Positions 19,998 to 33,559 of a stretch of 64,000 nt of DNA are shown here, one piece after another. The DNA is taken from contig JAWZYU010000024.1 of the NCBI GenBank assembly GCA_038380435.1, positions 51,980,613 through 52,044,612 of the forward strand, given 5' to 3'. The notes under the pieces are model-generated. The model ran no database searches. It was given only the letters and a program-made list of their open reading frames with translations, and was not told where the DNA came from. Both the position numbers and the translations under genes were made by a program. The DNA comes from Ryuthela nishihirai. Taxonomy: Eukaryota; Arthropoda; Arachnida; Araneae; Heptathelidae. How positions within the stretch are numbered: position 1 is the first letter of the stretch; every line of letters begins with the position of its first letter.

Positions 19998-22900
19998 TCG
20001 ATTGTCTTTATTTCTACCCACTCACTCTCGATTTTTTTCCTGCTCGATTGTCTTTATTCCTACCTACCCAATCCCGATTTTTTCCGCCTCGATTGTTTTT
20101 ATTGCAACCCTCGCGCCCTCGATTTTTTTCCTGCTAGATTGTCTTTATTGCTACCCACCCGCCTTCGATTTTTCCCCGGCTCGATTGTCTTTATTGTAAT
20201 CCACCACCCTCGATTTTTTTCCACCTCGACTGTCTTTATTGCTACCCATCGACCCTCGATATTTTTCCCAGCTCGATTGTCTTTATTGTAACCCACCACC
20301 CTCGATATTTTTCCCAGCTCGATTGTCTTTATTGTAACCCATCACCCTCGATATTTTTCCCAGCTCGATTGTCTTTATTGTAACCCGCCACCCTCGATTT
20401 TTTCCCGGCTCGACTGTTTATTGTAACCCACACACTCTCGATTTTTTTCCTGCTAGATTGTCTTTATTGCTACCCATCGACCCTCGATTTTTTCCCTGCT
20501 AGATTGTCTTTATTGCTACCCATCGACCCTCGATTTTTTCCCTGCTAGATTGTCTTTATTGCTACCCATCGACCTCGATATTTTTCCCAGCTCGATTGTC
20601 TTTATTGTAACCCACCACACTCGATATTTTTCCCAGCTCGATTGTCTTTATTGTAACCCACCACCCTCGATTTTTTCCCGGCTCGATTGTTTATTGTAAC
20701 CCACACACTCTCGATTTTTTTCTTGCTAGATTGTCTTTATTGCTACCCATCGACCCTCGATATTTTTCCCAGCTCGATTGTCTTTATTGCTACCCATCGA
20801 CCCTCGATATTTTTCCCAGCTCGATTGTCTTTATTGTAACCCACCACCCTCGATTTTTTTCACCTCGATTGTCTTTATTGTAACCCACCCACCCTCGATT
20901 TTTTCCCGGCTCGGTTGTCTTTATAGTAACCCACCCACCCTCGATATTTTTCCCAGCTCGATTGTCTTTATTGTAACCCACCCACCCTCGATTTATTTTC
21001 CTGCTAGATTGTCTTTATTGCTACCCATCGACCCTCGATTTTTTCCCCGGCTCGATTGTCTTTATTGTAACACACCCACCCTCGATTTTTTCCCGACTCG
21101 GTTGTCTTTATTGTAATCCACCCACCCTCGATTTTTTCCCGGCTCGGTTGCCTTTATTGTAATCCACCCATCCTCGATTTTTTCCCGGCTCGGTTGTCTT
21201 TATTGTAACCCACCCACCCTCGATATTTTTCCCAGCTCGATTGTCTTTATTGTAACCCACCCACCCTCGATTTATTTTCCTGCTAGATTGTCTTTATTGC
21301 TACCCATCGACCCTCGATTTTTTCCCCGGCTCGATTGTCTTTATTGTAACCCACCCACCCTCGATTTTTTCCCGACTCGGTTGTCTTTATTGCTACCCAT
21401 CGACCCTCGATTTTTTCCCGGCTCAATTGTCTTTATTGTAACTCATCCACCCTCGATTTTTTTCCCGACTCGGTTGTCTTTATTGTAACCCACCCACCCT
21501 CGATTTTTTCCCGACTCGGTTGTCTTTATTGTAATCCACCCACCCTCGATTTTTTCCCGGCTCGGTTGCCTTTATTGTAATCCACCCATCCTCGATTTTT
21601 TCCCGACTCGGTTGTCTTTATTGTAACCCACCCACCCTCGATTTTTTCCCGACTCGGTTGTCTTTATTGTAATCCACCCACCCTCGATTTTTTCCCGGCT
21701 CGGTTGTCTTTATAGTAACCCACCCACCCTCGATATTTTTCCCAGCTCGATTGTCTTTATTGTAACCCACCCACCCTCGATTTATTTTCCTGCTAGATTG
21801 TCTTTATTGCTACCCATCGACCCTCGATTTTTTCCCGGCTCAATTGTCTTTATTGTAACTCATCCACCCTCGATTTTTTTCCCGGCTCGGTTGTCTTTAT
21901 TGTAACCCACCCACCCTCGATTTTTTCCCGGCTCGGTTGTCTTTATAGTAACCCACCCACCCTCGATATTTTTCCCAGCTCGATTGTCTTTATTGTAACC
22001 CACCCACCGTCGATTTATTTTCCTGCTAGATTGTCTTTATTGCTACCCATCGACCCTCGATTTTTTCCCCGGCTCGATTGTCTTTATTGTAACCCACCCA
22101 CCCTCGATTTTTTCCCGACTCGGTTGTCTTTATTGCTACCCATCGACCCTCGATTTTTTCCCGGCTCAATTGTCTTTATTGTAACTCATCCACCCTCGAT
22201 TTTTTTCCCGACTCGGTTGTCTTTATTGTAACCCACCCACCCTCGATTTTTTCCCGACTCGGTTGTCTTTATTGTAATCCACCCACCCTCGATTTTTTCC
22301 CGGCTCGGTTGCCTTTATTGTAATCCACCCATCCTCGATTTTTTCCCGACTCGGTTGTCTTTATTGTAACCCACCCACCCTCGATTTTTTCCCGACTCGG
22401 TTGTCTTTATTGTAATCCACCCACCCTCGATTTTTTCCCGGCTCGGTTGTCTTTATAGTAACCCACCCACCCTCGATATTTTTCCCAGCTCGATTGTCTT
22501 TATTGTAACCCACCCACCCTCGATTTATTTTCCTGCTAGATTGTCTTTATTGCTACCCATCGACCCTCGATTTTTTCCCGGCTCAATTGTCTTTATTGTA
22601 ACTCATCCACCCTCGATTTTTTTCCCGGCTCGGTTGTCTTTATTGTAACCCACCCACCCTCGATTTTTTCCCGGCTCGGTTGTCTTTATAGTAACCCACC
22701 CACCCTCGATATTTTTCCCAGCTCGATTGTCTTTATTGTAACCCACCCACCGTCGATTTATTTTCCTGCTAGATTGTCTTTATTGCTACCCATCGACCCT
22801 CGATTTTTTCCCCGGCTCGATTGTCTTTATTGTAACCAACCCACTCTCGATTTTTTCCCGGCTCAATTGTCTTTATTGTAACTCATCCACCCTCGATTTT

Positions 22901-23728
22901 TTTCCCGGCTCGGTTGTCTTTATTGTAACCCACCCACCATCGATTTTTTCCCGACTCGGTTGTCTTTATTGTAATACACCCACCCTCGATTTTTTCCCGG
23001 CTCGGTTGTCTTTATTGTAACCCACTCACCCTCGATTTTTTCCCGGCTCGGTTGTCTTTATTGTAACCCACCCACCCTCGATTTTTTCCCGGCTCGGTTG
23101 TCTTTATTGTAACCCACCCACCCTCGATTTTTTCCTGGCTCGGTTGTCTTTATTGTAACCCACCCACCCTCGATTTTTTCCCGGCTCGGTTGTCTTTATT
23201 GTAACCCACCCACCCTCGATTTTTTCCCGGCTCGGTTGTCTTTATTGTAACCCACCCACCCTCGATATTTTTCCCAGCTCGATTGTCTTTATTGTAACCC
23301 ACCCACCCTCGATATTTTCCCGGCTCGGTTGTCTTTATTGTAACCCACCCACCCTCGATTTTTTCCCGGCTCGGTTGTCTTTATTGTAACCCACCCACCC
23401 TCGATTTTTTCCCGGCTCGGTTGTCTTTATTGTAACCCACCCACCCTCGATTTTTTCCCGGCTCGGTTGTCTTTATTGTAACCCACCCACCCTCGATATT
23501 TTTCCCAGCTCGATTGTCTTTATTGTAACCCACCCACCCTCGATATTTTTTCCTGCTAGATTGTCTTTATTGTAACCCACCCACCCTCGATTTTTTCCCC
23601 GGCTCGATTGTCTTTATTGTAACCCACCCACACCCGATTTTTCCCCGGCTCGATTGTCTTTATTGTAACCCACCCTCGATTTTTCCCCCGGCTCGATTGT
23701 CTTTATTGTAACCCACCCTCGATTTTTT
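19998..23728 (+). repeat. 46-bp satellite with 743-bp higher-order repeat
   Basis: About 80 tandem units of roughly 46 bp (GTCTTTATTGTAACCCACCC, then CTCGATTTTTTCCCGGCTCG). Variant units (TGCTACCCATCGACC, TTTATTTTCCTGCTAG, TTTATAGTAACCC) recur in a fixed order: the AGATTGTCTTTATTGCTACC marker lies at 21285, 22028 and 22771, spaced exactly 743 bp. The right third (about 23000-23500) is homogenised to a single unit type. The plus strand is pyrimidine-rich. The Leu/Pro/Phe-rich open frames in it are repeat shadows. Confidence 0.95.
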
Positions 23729-24021
23729 CCTAGGTCTGGGCGTGGTCCTATGTCTCCGAAATATTACTTCTCAGAAGTTAAACGACTCAAAACCCAACTC
23801 AAAAATAATTATTTTTTATAGGCATTGTACATTCTTAAAACATTTTAAATACCTCTGCACTACAGAACGTAGAGACAAAAAACTAACACAAAAAAAACAG
23901 TCCACGTGCACGTATATATCTACTTTAAATTTCAAATTTTTATTTTCCAAATGAAAGAATGGAGAAATAATTTAAACGAAATGCCGTATTTTGCTTTCAC
24001 CGCTTGCCGTATTTCCTCATT
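23729..24021. other. Unassigned AT-rich sequence
   Basis: Short stretch between the 46-bp satellite and the LINE tail. No feature recognised. Confidence 0.4.
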
Positions 24022-27000
24022 ACCTCATCATCATCATCATCATCCTCAAGCAGCCATGGGCTACGGAGGTCCAACCAGACCGCGCAGTTTAATTCTCCAA
24101 GCATATCCGTCCTGAGCTACATCTGCTGCATCCGGCCACTGTACACCAATTCTAAGAAGGTCCTGTTTGACATTGTCTGCCCACTGCATCCTAGGTCTCC
24201 CCCTCCTTCTGAGGCCTCTAGGCACACTGTTCATAACCCTATTCGCCAATCTATAATTATCCATACGGGCAACATGGCCAAACCAGCGGAGTCTCTCTCT
24301 GCACAATATGCTGCTTAAAGGAGGTTGCAGACTCCTTTGCCTAACCTCGTCATTAGTTACAAAGTTAAACCACCTAATACCCAAGATACTGCGTAAGCAT
24401 CTAGAATCAAAAGCATCTAGTTTCCTGTTATCTTGTTTACACAGCGTCCAAGTTTCGCTACCATAACTAACCCTAGAAAGAACCAAACTATTACACAGTC
24501 TAATTTTAGTCTTTAGGTGTATACGCCTATTTCTCCACAATCTCCATAGATTCTTAAAAGTCCCGGCAGCAATACCTATTCGTCTGTTAATCTCATGCCG
24601 CACATCACCAGTATCAGTTACGCAGCTCCCAAGGTAATTAAACTGTGACACCTGCTCAAGACTGCAACCATTCAGATTAACTGAATCACAACCTGCCTGA
24701 CCAATTTTCATCACTTTAGTTTTCTCTCTGTTTATAACCAAACCTACTGTACTACCAGTCTCATCAACAGTTCGAATGAAAGAGTTCATCTCATCAACAT
24801 CATTTGCCAAAAGGGCTAAATCATCAGCATAATCTAAATCAGAAATTTTCATATCTTCAGTCCATTTAAGGCCAAAATTTTTCCCTTGAAGTGAATTTTG
24901 CATAACATAATCAATAACCAAGCTAAAGAGAAAAGGAGACAAAATGCACCCTTGTCGAACACCAGAAGTAATGCTAAACCAATTGTTACAAGACTTACCA
25001 ACCCTCACACATGACTCAGTGTTATTATAGAGAGCTTTCATTATGTTAACTAACTTGTCTGGTATACCATATGATCTCACAATCAACCACAAATTATGAC
25101 GATCAACAGAGTCGAAAGCCTTTTTGAAATCAACAAAGCTAGCAACCAAAGGTTTCTGAAACTCTAAACATTTCTCAAGAATCTGCCTAAGTGAAAATAT
25201 CTGATCTACACATCCCCTACCACTTCTGAATCCACATTGCTCATCACGCAATTGCCTGTCAACCAGATTCTTAATTCTATTAAGCACAATCATGGAAAGA
25301 ACTTTACCTGTAACGGAGAGTAGGCTGATACCCCTATAGTTATCACAAGAACTGCGATCACCTTTTTTGAAGATAGGGATAATAATAGCTCTGGTAAAAT
25401 CTTTAGGAACCATGCCTTTATCATAAAAGATATTCAGAATTTCAGTCATCCAAATGGTAACTGAAACATTCCCAGCTCTAAGCATTTCCGTAGTAATTTC
25501 ATCCACCCCTGAGGATTTATGAAGTTTAAGTTTAGAAATAGCCAAACTAACTTCAGATTGTGTTATAGGGCCAACATTAAAGCCAACAGTGCATCTATCA
25601 TCATTGCAAACAATGGGAGTAGAACTAACCACATTGTTTAGAACATCACTGAAATGCTCAGCCCACCTAGCCATGACAGAATCCTCACCTTCTATAACCT
25701 TGCCTTGTTTATCCTTCAATCCCTGTATACCTGTTCGTTTTCTACCACACAAAACATTAACTATCTGGTACAGCTCTCTGCTGTTGTGCTGTCTAACTGC
25801 TTCCTCAGCTTTGTCAGCAAGGCCATCAAGCCAAAGATTCTTATCAGTAGCTAACTGATCCTTTACAAGTTTATTAAGTTCTTTGTAATGCTTTCTATTA
25901 GGACTAGTAGGGTACTGATTAAGGACATTCCTGCAGTTCCTTCTTTCTGAAATAAGCTCAAGTGCCTTATCACTTAAATAATTCTGCCTGCTCTGCTCCT
26001 TTTTCCCTAAAAGAGTACTGTTAGTTTCCAAAAAAGCCTGTTTAAAATGGCCCCATTCTTCCTCAACTTCAGTATTAAGCAAACCATGACTGTCATAATG
26101 ACTAAGTAACCTATCATGGTAAGCTTTAGCTATAACTGGGTCTTTCAGAGCTTCAGTATTAAAGGTAAATTTTTTAACCCTAGAACAACACTTTTTAAGT
26201 TTAAGTTGCAAGACACTTTTAACAAGGTAATGGTCAGATCCAATTTCAGCTCCTATATGCCCTGGTATTTCTAACAGAACTAGCCCATTTGCTGTTAATT
26301 AATATATAATCAATCATATTCTTATGCAGCCCATCAGGTGAAACCCATGTGTATTTATGTATTTATGTGTAAATACACATGGGTTCACCATCAGGTGAAA
26401 CCCATGTGTATTTATGTATTTATGTGCCCATCAGGTGAAACCCATGTGTATTATGTATTTATGTGTATAAACCCATGTGTATTTATGTCGCGGTGTTTGT
26501 AATATGTGTTAGTTATTCTGAAACCATTTAGTTTACTTACCTGTAGGAGACGTTGCCCATTGCCATTGCAGCTACCAATACCAAAAGGGCGTATTACTCC
26601 TCCCCAAAGGTCAGAGTCAGTACCAACTTTGGCATTGAAATCACCTAGAACAAGGGTAATATCTCCTTAATTCACAGAATTCAAAATATCCTGAAGTTGT
26701 CCGTAAAACCTATCCTTCTCATCCTCATCGGCATCCTCAGTGGGGGCATAACAGCAGATAACATTCAGGTCTTTAACGCTTGTCTGAAATTTTGCTGTAA
26801 GAAACCTTTCATTAATGCACTCATATCCAAGAAGAGCATCACTAGCGTGTCTGCTGAGAAGCAGACCCACGCCTTGGTGATGCTTATTGTCGTCCCTCCC
26901 TGAAAAGAGAAATCTAAGATTATTTTTAAGAATCTGACATTTATCTATCCATCTGGTATCTTGCAAGCCGAGAATATCTAAATTATAATGGTGGAATTCT

Positions 27001-27353
27001 TGTGTGAGGACATCAAGAGAAAAAGCTCTGTGCAGAGTCCTCACATTCCAACTACCTATGGGGAGAAAATGGTTAGTGGGATGTTTAAAGAAATTAGGTT
27101 TATTGAGATTGGTAGGGCCAACAATATCAAACAGCCCCCTGATCGCAGGCATGGGGCAAAGACCTGTTCCTCCTCCGCTAAAGGCTGAAGTCACCGATGC
27201 TGGTAGGAACTTCAGGCACCACCTTTTCAAGTGGACTTTTTCAAGAACCATATGGCCTGCCTGAGACACATTACTCCAGTTTAGGCTTGACGATGCCCAA
27301 CTAGCTAAGTAAGGTTCAGGTACCTGCGATGGCCTCTGATTAGGATTATTCAC
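24022..27353 (-). pseudogene. RTE-clade non-LTR retrotransposon, copy 2
   Basis: Minus-strand LINE, better preserved than copy 1. The endonuclease begins SWNVRTLHRAF (27160 region), with motifs LQDTRW, GVGLL and CYAPTEDAD, then a TAA at 26667-26669, after which the frame continues through LVLGDFNAKVG. A repeat expansion at 26338-26490 and a 2-bp deletion near 26258 break the frame. From 26211 a 716-codon frame runs to 24061: reverse transcriptase with FRSGRGCVDQ, motif A SFVDFKKAFDS, motif B GVRQGCILSP, motif C YADD (about 24822-24833), and the RTE C-terminal domain ending GPP. A CATCAT microsatellite tail lies at 24025-24045. The 5' limit is uncertain; sequence up to about 27830 may be 5' untranslated region. 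The enzyme would have nicked target DNA and primed cDNA there. Fixed stops and shifts make this copy inactive, although the reverse transcriptase frame is intact. Confidence 0.9.
26338..26490. repeat. Local repeat and hairpin expansion inside RTE copy 2
   Basis: The block TCAGGTGAAACCCATGTG followed by TATTTATGTATTTATG is present about four times where copy 1 has it once. One unit is inverted: 26371-26389 pairs with 26394-26413 (AAATACACATGGGTTCACC), separated by 4 bp with a one-base bulge. This mixes direct and inverted local copies and disrupts the endonuclease-RT junction. Confidence 0.85.
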
Positions 27354-27948
27354 CAGCTGATATAAGGTATCCCATGCCTCTGTTCACTTAGAGCTGGCAA
27401 CCCAGAAGCAAACAGAAAACACAGCGGCAGACTCTCCCTCAACAGAGGCCCACCAGTGCAGCAAGTCCAGGATCCATAATCAAGCTCAAATCCATAAACA
27501 AGTCCAGTCTAGTAGGTATAAATGGTCAGCACCAGGACCCTGTGAAGTTGACCACTCCTCAGCAGGGTTGAAAAAAAAGAAAAAAGTGGCCATAGATGAC
27601 CAGATCAGTAGGCCATACTGAACTGGCAGCTCTCCCCTTCCGTTCCCTTCCAAAAGAGAATATCTCTTTTGAAAGGTACTAACGGCCTGCACCACGAGAA
27701 GGCGGGGTCGGACATTAGGTGCTAGACCTGGCCGGTTCTGTGCATCATCTCTGGGGATTGGTACACAGCTTATTTGAATTTTACAACAAATATAAAGAAT
27801 TTCTCTACAAGAAAACATTTTTTTGCCAAGTACACTTTTTAAGATCTCGTGATGTTAAAGAGGCTCAAATGTTGCTTAAATTATAACTTTCTAAAACGTC
27901 CTAAAATGTCACACTTAAACTAGCAATCACTTAAAGCATTTTAGAAAA

Positions 27949-28471
27949 TACAGTCGCTCAAAAAAATATCCGAACACTATGGTTGATTACAGAATTCAGA
28001 AAAAATATTTGGCAATGATTTTTTTAGAAATCGTTTTTTTTTTTTTTTTTTTCGTGTCACGTGACACGAAGGTTGCCAGATCACTAATTTCTAAAAAAAA
28101 TCGTTGCTAGATATTTTTTCTGAATTCTGTAATCAACCATAGTGTTCGGATACTTTTTTGAGCGACTGTAGGTGGTCATATAATTTTGATACTAGATCGT
28201 GTGGGCTCACTCACGGAAATATTGAGCGTGTGCAGTTACCGTTCACAGCAAACTGGAGCGTGTGCAGCAACTGCACACGCTGCAGTTTGCTGTGAACGGT
28301 AACTGGAGCGTGTACAGCTGCTGTACACGCTCCAGATATTTTTCCTGAATTCTGTAATCACGTGACACGAAGGTTGCCAGATCACTCATTTCTAAAAAAA
28401 ATCGTTGCCAGATATTTTTTTCTGAATTCTGTAATCAACCATAATGTTCGGATATTTTTTGAGCGACTGTA
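27949..28471 (-). mobile_element. MITE-P composite copy, reverse orientation
   Basis: TA-flanked at both ends. The compact palindrome module comes first (27949-28170), then GTGGTCATATAATTTTGATA and the hairpin module in reverse orientation. A T run (28027-28051) expands the palindrome. Confidence 0.88.
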
Positions 28472-28788
28472 CTCCAAATCTCCCAGAATGAATAGTTTTT
28501 TATTTCTGCAGTAATTAAATGTCAAGAAAGGCAAAGACAAATGTGTTCGAAGAAAATAATTCTTGTGAAAAGGAAATTGCTTCGAAAGAATTTATACTAT
28601 CAGAGCTCCTCTGCTTTAAGAAGGGAGGGCCAAACTTTTGCTTTAAATTTTCCTGGACTTTAATGTACGACAAAGACTGAATTAAAAAAAAAACACACAC
28701 TTTAAGTAGAAGAAATCTAACATTTCTTGTTCAGATCCATTACTGCGGCAAAAAGTATGTGAGTAGATTTTCGAGAGTTCAGAGGGAG
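28472..28788. other. Unassigned sequence
   Basis: About 315 bp, no gene or repeat signal apart from an A run followed by ACACACAC at 28684-28699. Confidence 0.4.
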
Positions 28789-29486
28789 CGGGGGTGACTC
28801 AGTCGGTGGCGCGCCAGGCTCGTAATCTGCAATTCCCAGGTTCGAGTCCCAGCTGGGTCGGCGTTGAGATTTATCTCCGCAAAACTCCCCTCCCTGCCCA
28901 CGGTCAGTAGGGGGTACCCGTCCGTCGGATGGGACGTTAAGCCGTGGCCCCGCGTGCGGGACAGCCATACCCTGTGCACGTTAAGAACACGCTGGATGAC
29001 CTTGACGGGAGACTACCATCTGTCTCCCAACAGCTGTTCCAGTGGGTCCCCTCACCCAAACTTCTCTGAGCCTTCGGGGTCCTTGCGACCTGGTCATTTA
29101 GCCCATGGTGTGCAAAAAAGTGCCGCTCAGAGGTAAAACAACCCAACGTTAAAGAACACGCTAGATGGCCTTGACGGGAGGTTACCATCTGTCTCCCAAC
29201 AGCTGTTCTAGTGGGTCCCCTCCCCCAACCTTCTCTGAGTCTTCGGGGTCTATGTGACCTGGCCATTTAGCCCATGGTGTGCAAAAAAGTGCCGCTCAGA
29301 GGTAAAACAACCCAACGTTAAAGAACACGCTGGATGGCCTTGACGGGAGGCTACCATCTGTCTCCCAACAGCTGTTCCAGTGGGTCCTCACCCCCCAACC
29401 TTCTCTGAGCCTTCGGGGTCCATGTGACCTGGCCATTTAGCCCATGGTGTGCAAAAAAGTGCCGCTCAGTGCTAAAACATCCCAAC
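28789..29486 (+). mobile_element. SINE-A variant with three tandem 3' modules
   Basis: Plus-strand SINE-A with head, a body with a short deletion (near 28912), then the 3' half (GTTAAAGAACACGCT to CAACCCAAC) present three times in tandem, at about 28980-29145, 29146-29315 and 29316-29486. The junction CCAAC|GTTAAAGAACACG is the same at both joints and the same as in the copies at 43025 and 53080. No clear target duplication. Confidence 0.92.
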
Positions 29487-29824
29487 CAAATCCAAATATT
29501 CAGGCAAGATGTCAAATTCAATCAACTACAAGCTATAGACATTTTGTTTCTAAAAAACAATACGTTTGTGACTTTTATATTATATTGCTTCAAATAAGAC
29601 CTGAGATTATTTTTTAATATCTATGGCCTCATTGGCAAAATGATTACAAAGATTCCAGTCAGAGGAGTAACCAACTTTTTGCTACAACCATTTTCTTTAA
29701 TCCCTGTTTGTAGACATTATAGAATTTTAATATCTCTAAATTGTATTTTGCGGGTAATTTGACAACTTCAGAGTTGTTCAAAACGAGTTTTTTGAATCAT
29801 ACATTCTCAATAATTACGCCGTTA
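29487..29824. other. Unassigned AT-rich sequence
   Basis: No gene or repeat recognised between the SINE-A and the 56-bp satellite. Confidence 0.4.
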
Positions 29825-32800
29825 CCACAAAAATTCAGTGCAGGATGACGTTAGAAGTAACGCCATTAACCCTAGATTTAGTAGAGGATTTGGAAAAGAT
29901 TCTTCCACAATAACTACTGCCGCAAGCTTTACTGAACAGTTAAATGAATCACCTATCCTCGCCAATTACGTCACTCCTCAAAGTTCAATGTGGAATTGTG
30001 TGGACCATGTTCTACTGTTAGTTATGCCACTAGAAAAGGTGTAGCGCAGGATTATATGGACCATGTGTCCGCGGTATAAACACCACTGACAAAGATTTAG
30101 TACATGATTATATGGATCATGCTTCCCCAGTAATAACACCACTCTCCAAGATTTAGACAGGATTATATGAATCATGCTTAATAGTAACACCATTCTCCAA
30201 GTAATAGTACAGGATTGTGTGATTCGAGCTTCCCTAGTAGAACGACACAGGATTTTATGGATTGTGCTTCCCTAGTAATAACACCACTCATCAAAATTTA
30301 GTACAGTATTATGTGGATCATGCTTCCATAGTAAAAACGACAATCTCCAAGATTTAGTAGCGGATTATGTGGATCATGCTTCCTCGGTAATAACACCACT
30401 CTCAAAGATTTAGTACAGGATTATGTGGATCATGCTTCCGTAGTAAAAACATCAATCTCCAAGATTTAGTGCAGGATTATGTGGATCGTGCTTCCTCGGT
30501 AATAACAGCACTCTCAAAGATTTAGTACAGGATTATGTGGATCATGCTTCCATAGTAAAAACGACAATCTCCAAGATTTAGTAGCGGATTATGTGGATCA
30601 TGCTTCCTCGGTAATAAACCTCTCAAAGATTTAGTACATGATTATGTGGATCATGTTTCCATAGTAAAAACGTCAATCTCCAAGATTTAGTGCAGGATTA
30701 TGTGGATCATGCTTCCTCGGTAATAACACCACTCTCAAAGATTTAGTACAGGATTATGTGGATCATGCTTCCGTAGTAAAAACATCAATCTCCAAGATTT
30801 AGTGCAGGATTATGTGGATCGTGCTTCCTCGGTAATAACAGCACTCTCAAAGATTTAGTACAGGATTATGTGGATCATGCTTCCATAGTAAAAACGACAA
30901 TCTCCAAGATTTAGTAGCGGATTATGTGGATCATGCTTCCTCGGTAATAAACCTCTCAAAGATTTAGTACATGATTATGTGGATCATGTTTCCATAGTAA
31001 AAACGTCAATCTCCAAGATTTAGTGCAGGATTATGTGGATCATGCTTCCTCGGTAATAACACCACTCTCAAAGATTTAGTACAGGATTATGTGGATCATG
31101 CTTCCGTAGTAAAAACATCAATCTCCAAGATTTAGTGCAGGATTATGTGGATCGTGCTTCCTCGGTAATAACAGGACTCTCAAAGATTTAGTACAGGATT
31201 ATGTGGATCATGCTTCCATAGTAAAAACGACAATCTCCAAGATTTAGTAGCGGATTATGTGGATCATGCTTCCTCGGTAATAAACCTCTCAAAGATTTAG
31301 TACATGATTATGTGGATCATGTTTCCATAGTAAAAACGTCAATCTCCAAGATTTAGTGCAGGATTATGTGGATCATTTTTCCATAGTAAAAACGTCAATC
31401 TCCAAGATTTAGTGCAGGATTATGTGGATCATGCTTCCTCGGTAATAACACCACTCTCAAAGATTTAGTACAGGATTATGTGGATCATGCTTCCGTAGTA
31501 AAAACATCAATCTCCAAGATTTAGTGCAGGATTATGTGGATCGTGCTTCCTCGGTAATAACAGCACTCTCAAAGATTTAGTACAGGATTATGTGGATCAT
31601 GCTTCCATAGTAAAAACGACAATCTCCAAGATTTAGTAGCGGATTATGTGGATCATGCTTCCTCGGTAATAACACCACTCTCAAAGATTTAGTACAGGAT
31701 TATGTGGATCATGCTTCCGTAGTAAAAACATCAATCTCCAAGATTTAGTGCAGGATTATGTGGATCGTGCTTCCTCGGTAATAACAGCACTCTCAAAGAT
31801 TTAGTACAGGATTATGTGGATCATGCTTCCATAGTAAAAACGACAATCTCCAAGATTTAGTAGCGGATTATGTGGATCATGCTTCCTCGGTAATAACACC
31901 ACTCTCAAAGATTTAGTACAGGATTATGTGGATCATGCTTCCGTAGTAAAAACATCAATCTCCAAGATTTAGTGCAGGATTATGTGGATCGTGCTTCCTC
32001 GGTAATAACAGCACTCTCAAAGATTTAGTACAGGATTATGTGGATCATGCTTCCATAGTAAAAACGACAATCTCCAAGATTTAGTAGCGGATTATGTGGA
32101 TCATGCTTCCTCGGTAATAAACCTCTCAAAGATTTAGTACATGATTATGTGGATCATGTTTCCATAGTAAAAACGTCAATCTCCAAGATTTAGTGCAGGA
32201 TTATGTGGATCATGCTTCCTCGGTAATAACACCACTCTCAAAGATTTAGTACAGGATTATGTGGATCATGCTTCCGTAGTAAAAACATCAATCTCCAAGA
32301 TTTAGTGCAGGATTATGTGGATCGTGCTTCCTCGGTAATAACAGCACTCTCAAAGATTTAGTACAGGATTATGTGGATCATGCTTCCATAGTAAAAACGA
32401 CAATCTCCAAGATTTAGTAGCGGATTATGTGGATCATGCTTCCTCGGTAATAAACCTCTCAAAGATTTAGTACATGATTATGTGGATCATGTTTCCATAG
32501 TAAAAACGTCAATCTCCAAGATTTAGTGCAGGATTATGTGGATCATGCTTCCTCGGTAATAACACCACTCTCAAAGATTTAGTACAGGATTATGTGGATC
32601 ATGCTTCCGTAGTAAAAACATCAATCTCCAAGATTTAGTGCAGGATTATGTGGATCGTGCTTCCTCGGTAATAACAGGACTCTCAAAGATTTAGTACAGG
32701 ATTATGTGGATCATGCTTCCATAGTAAAAACGACAATCTCCAAGATTTAGTAGCGGATTATGTGGATCATGCTTCCTCGGTAATAAACCTCTCAAAGATT

Positions 32801-33440
32801 TAGTACATGATTATGTGGATCATGTTTCCATAGTAAAAACGTCAATCTCCAAGATTTAGTGCAGGATTATGTGGATCATGCTTCCTCGGTAATAACACCA
32901 CTCTCAAAGATTTAGTACAGGATTATGTGGATCATGCTTCCGTAGTAAAAACATCAATCTCCAAGATTTAGTGCAGGATTATGTGGATCGTGCTTCCTCG
33001 GTAATAACAGCACTCTCAAAGATTTAGTACAGGATTATGTGGATCATGCTTCCATAGTAAAAACGACAATCTCCAAGATTTAGTAGCGGATTATGTGGAT
33101 CATGCTTCCTCGGTAATAACACCACTCTCAAAGATTTAGTACAGGATTATGTGGATCATGCTTCTGTAGTAAAAACATCAATCTCCAAGATTTAGTGCAG
33201 GATTATGTGGATCATGCTTTCTCGGTAATAACACCACTCTCAAAGATTTAGTACAGTATTATGTGGATCATGCTTCCACAGTAAAAACGCCAATCTCCAA
33301 GATTTAGTAGCGGATTATGTGGATCATGCTTTCACAGTAATAACGCCACTGTCCAAGATTTAGTGCAGGATTATGTGGATCATGCTTCCATAGCAGTATC
33401 GCCACTATTTAAGATTTAATTCAGGATTGATGCATCATGT
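29825..33440 (+). repeat. 56-bp satellite with 333-bp higher-order repeat
   Basis: About 64 units of 56 bp with two alternating types: TAGTAAAAAC..CAATCTCCAAGATTTAG and CGGTAATAAC..CTCTCAAAGATTTAG, both ending GATTATGTGGATCATGCTTCC. Six units form a higher-order repeat of 333 bp: the shortened-unit marker GTAATAAACC is at 30611, 30944, 31277 and again at 32114, 32447, 32780 (333-bp spacing). The left edge (29825-30400) and right edge (33240-33440) are diverged, the centre homogenised, the usual pattern of unequal exchange. Similar flanking words (AAGCTTTACTG.ACAGTT) occur at 29925 and 33975. Confidence 0.95.
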
Positions 33441-33559
33441 TGTTGTTCGAGAAATTATGGAATTACAACAAAATACATCCGTAGTAATTTCACAGACTTC
33501 AACAATAGTTAAATAGAAACAGACTTCAACAATAGTTAAAAACATCTGGAAAAAATTTA

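Noticed and set aside
19917..22231. Leu/Pro/Phe-rich frames over 20-22 kb
   Set aside because: Shadows of the 46-bp satellite; identical frames recur at the 743-bp period.
24004..24318. Plus-strand frame with a serine run at the LINE tail
   Set aside because: The run comes from the CATCAT microsatellite tail and the rest is antisense of the LINE C-terminal domain.
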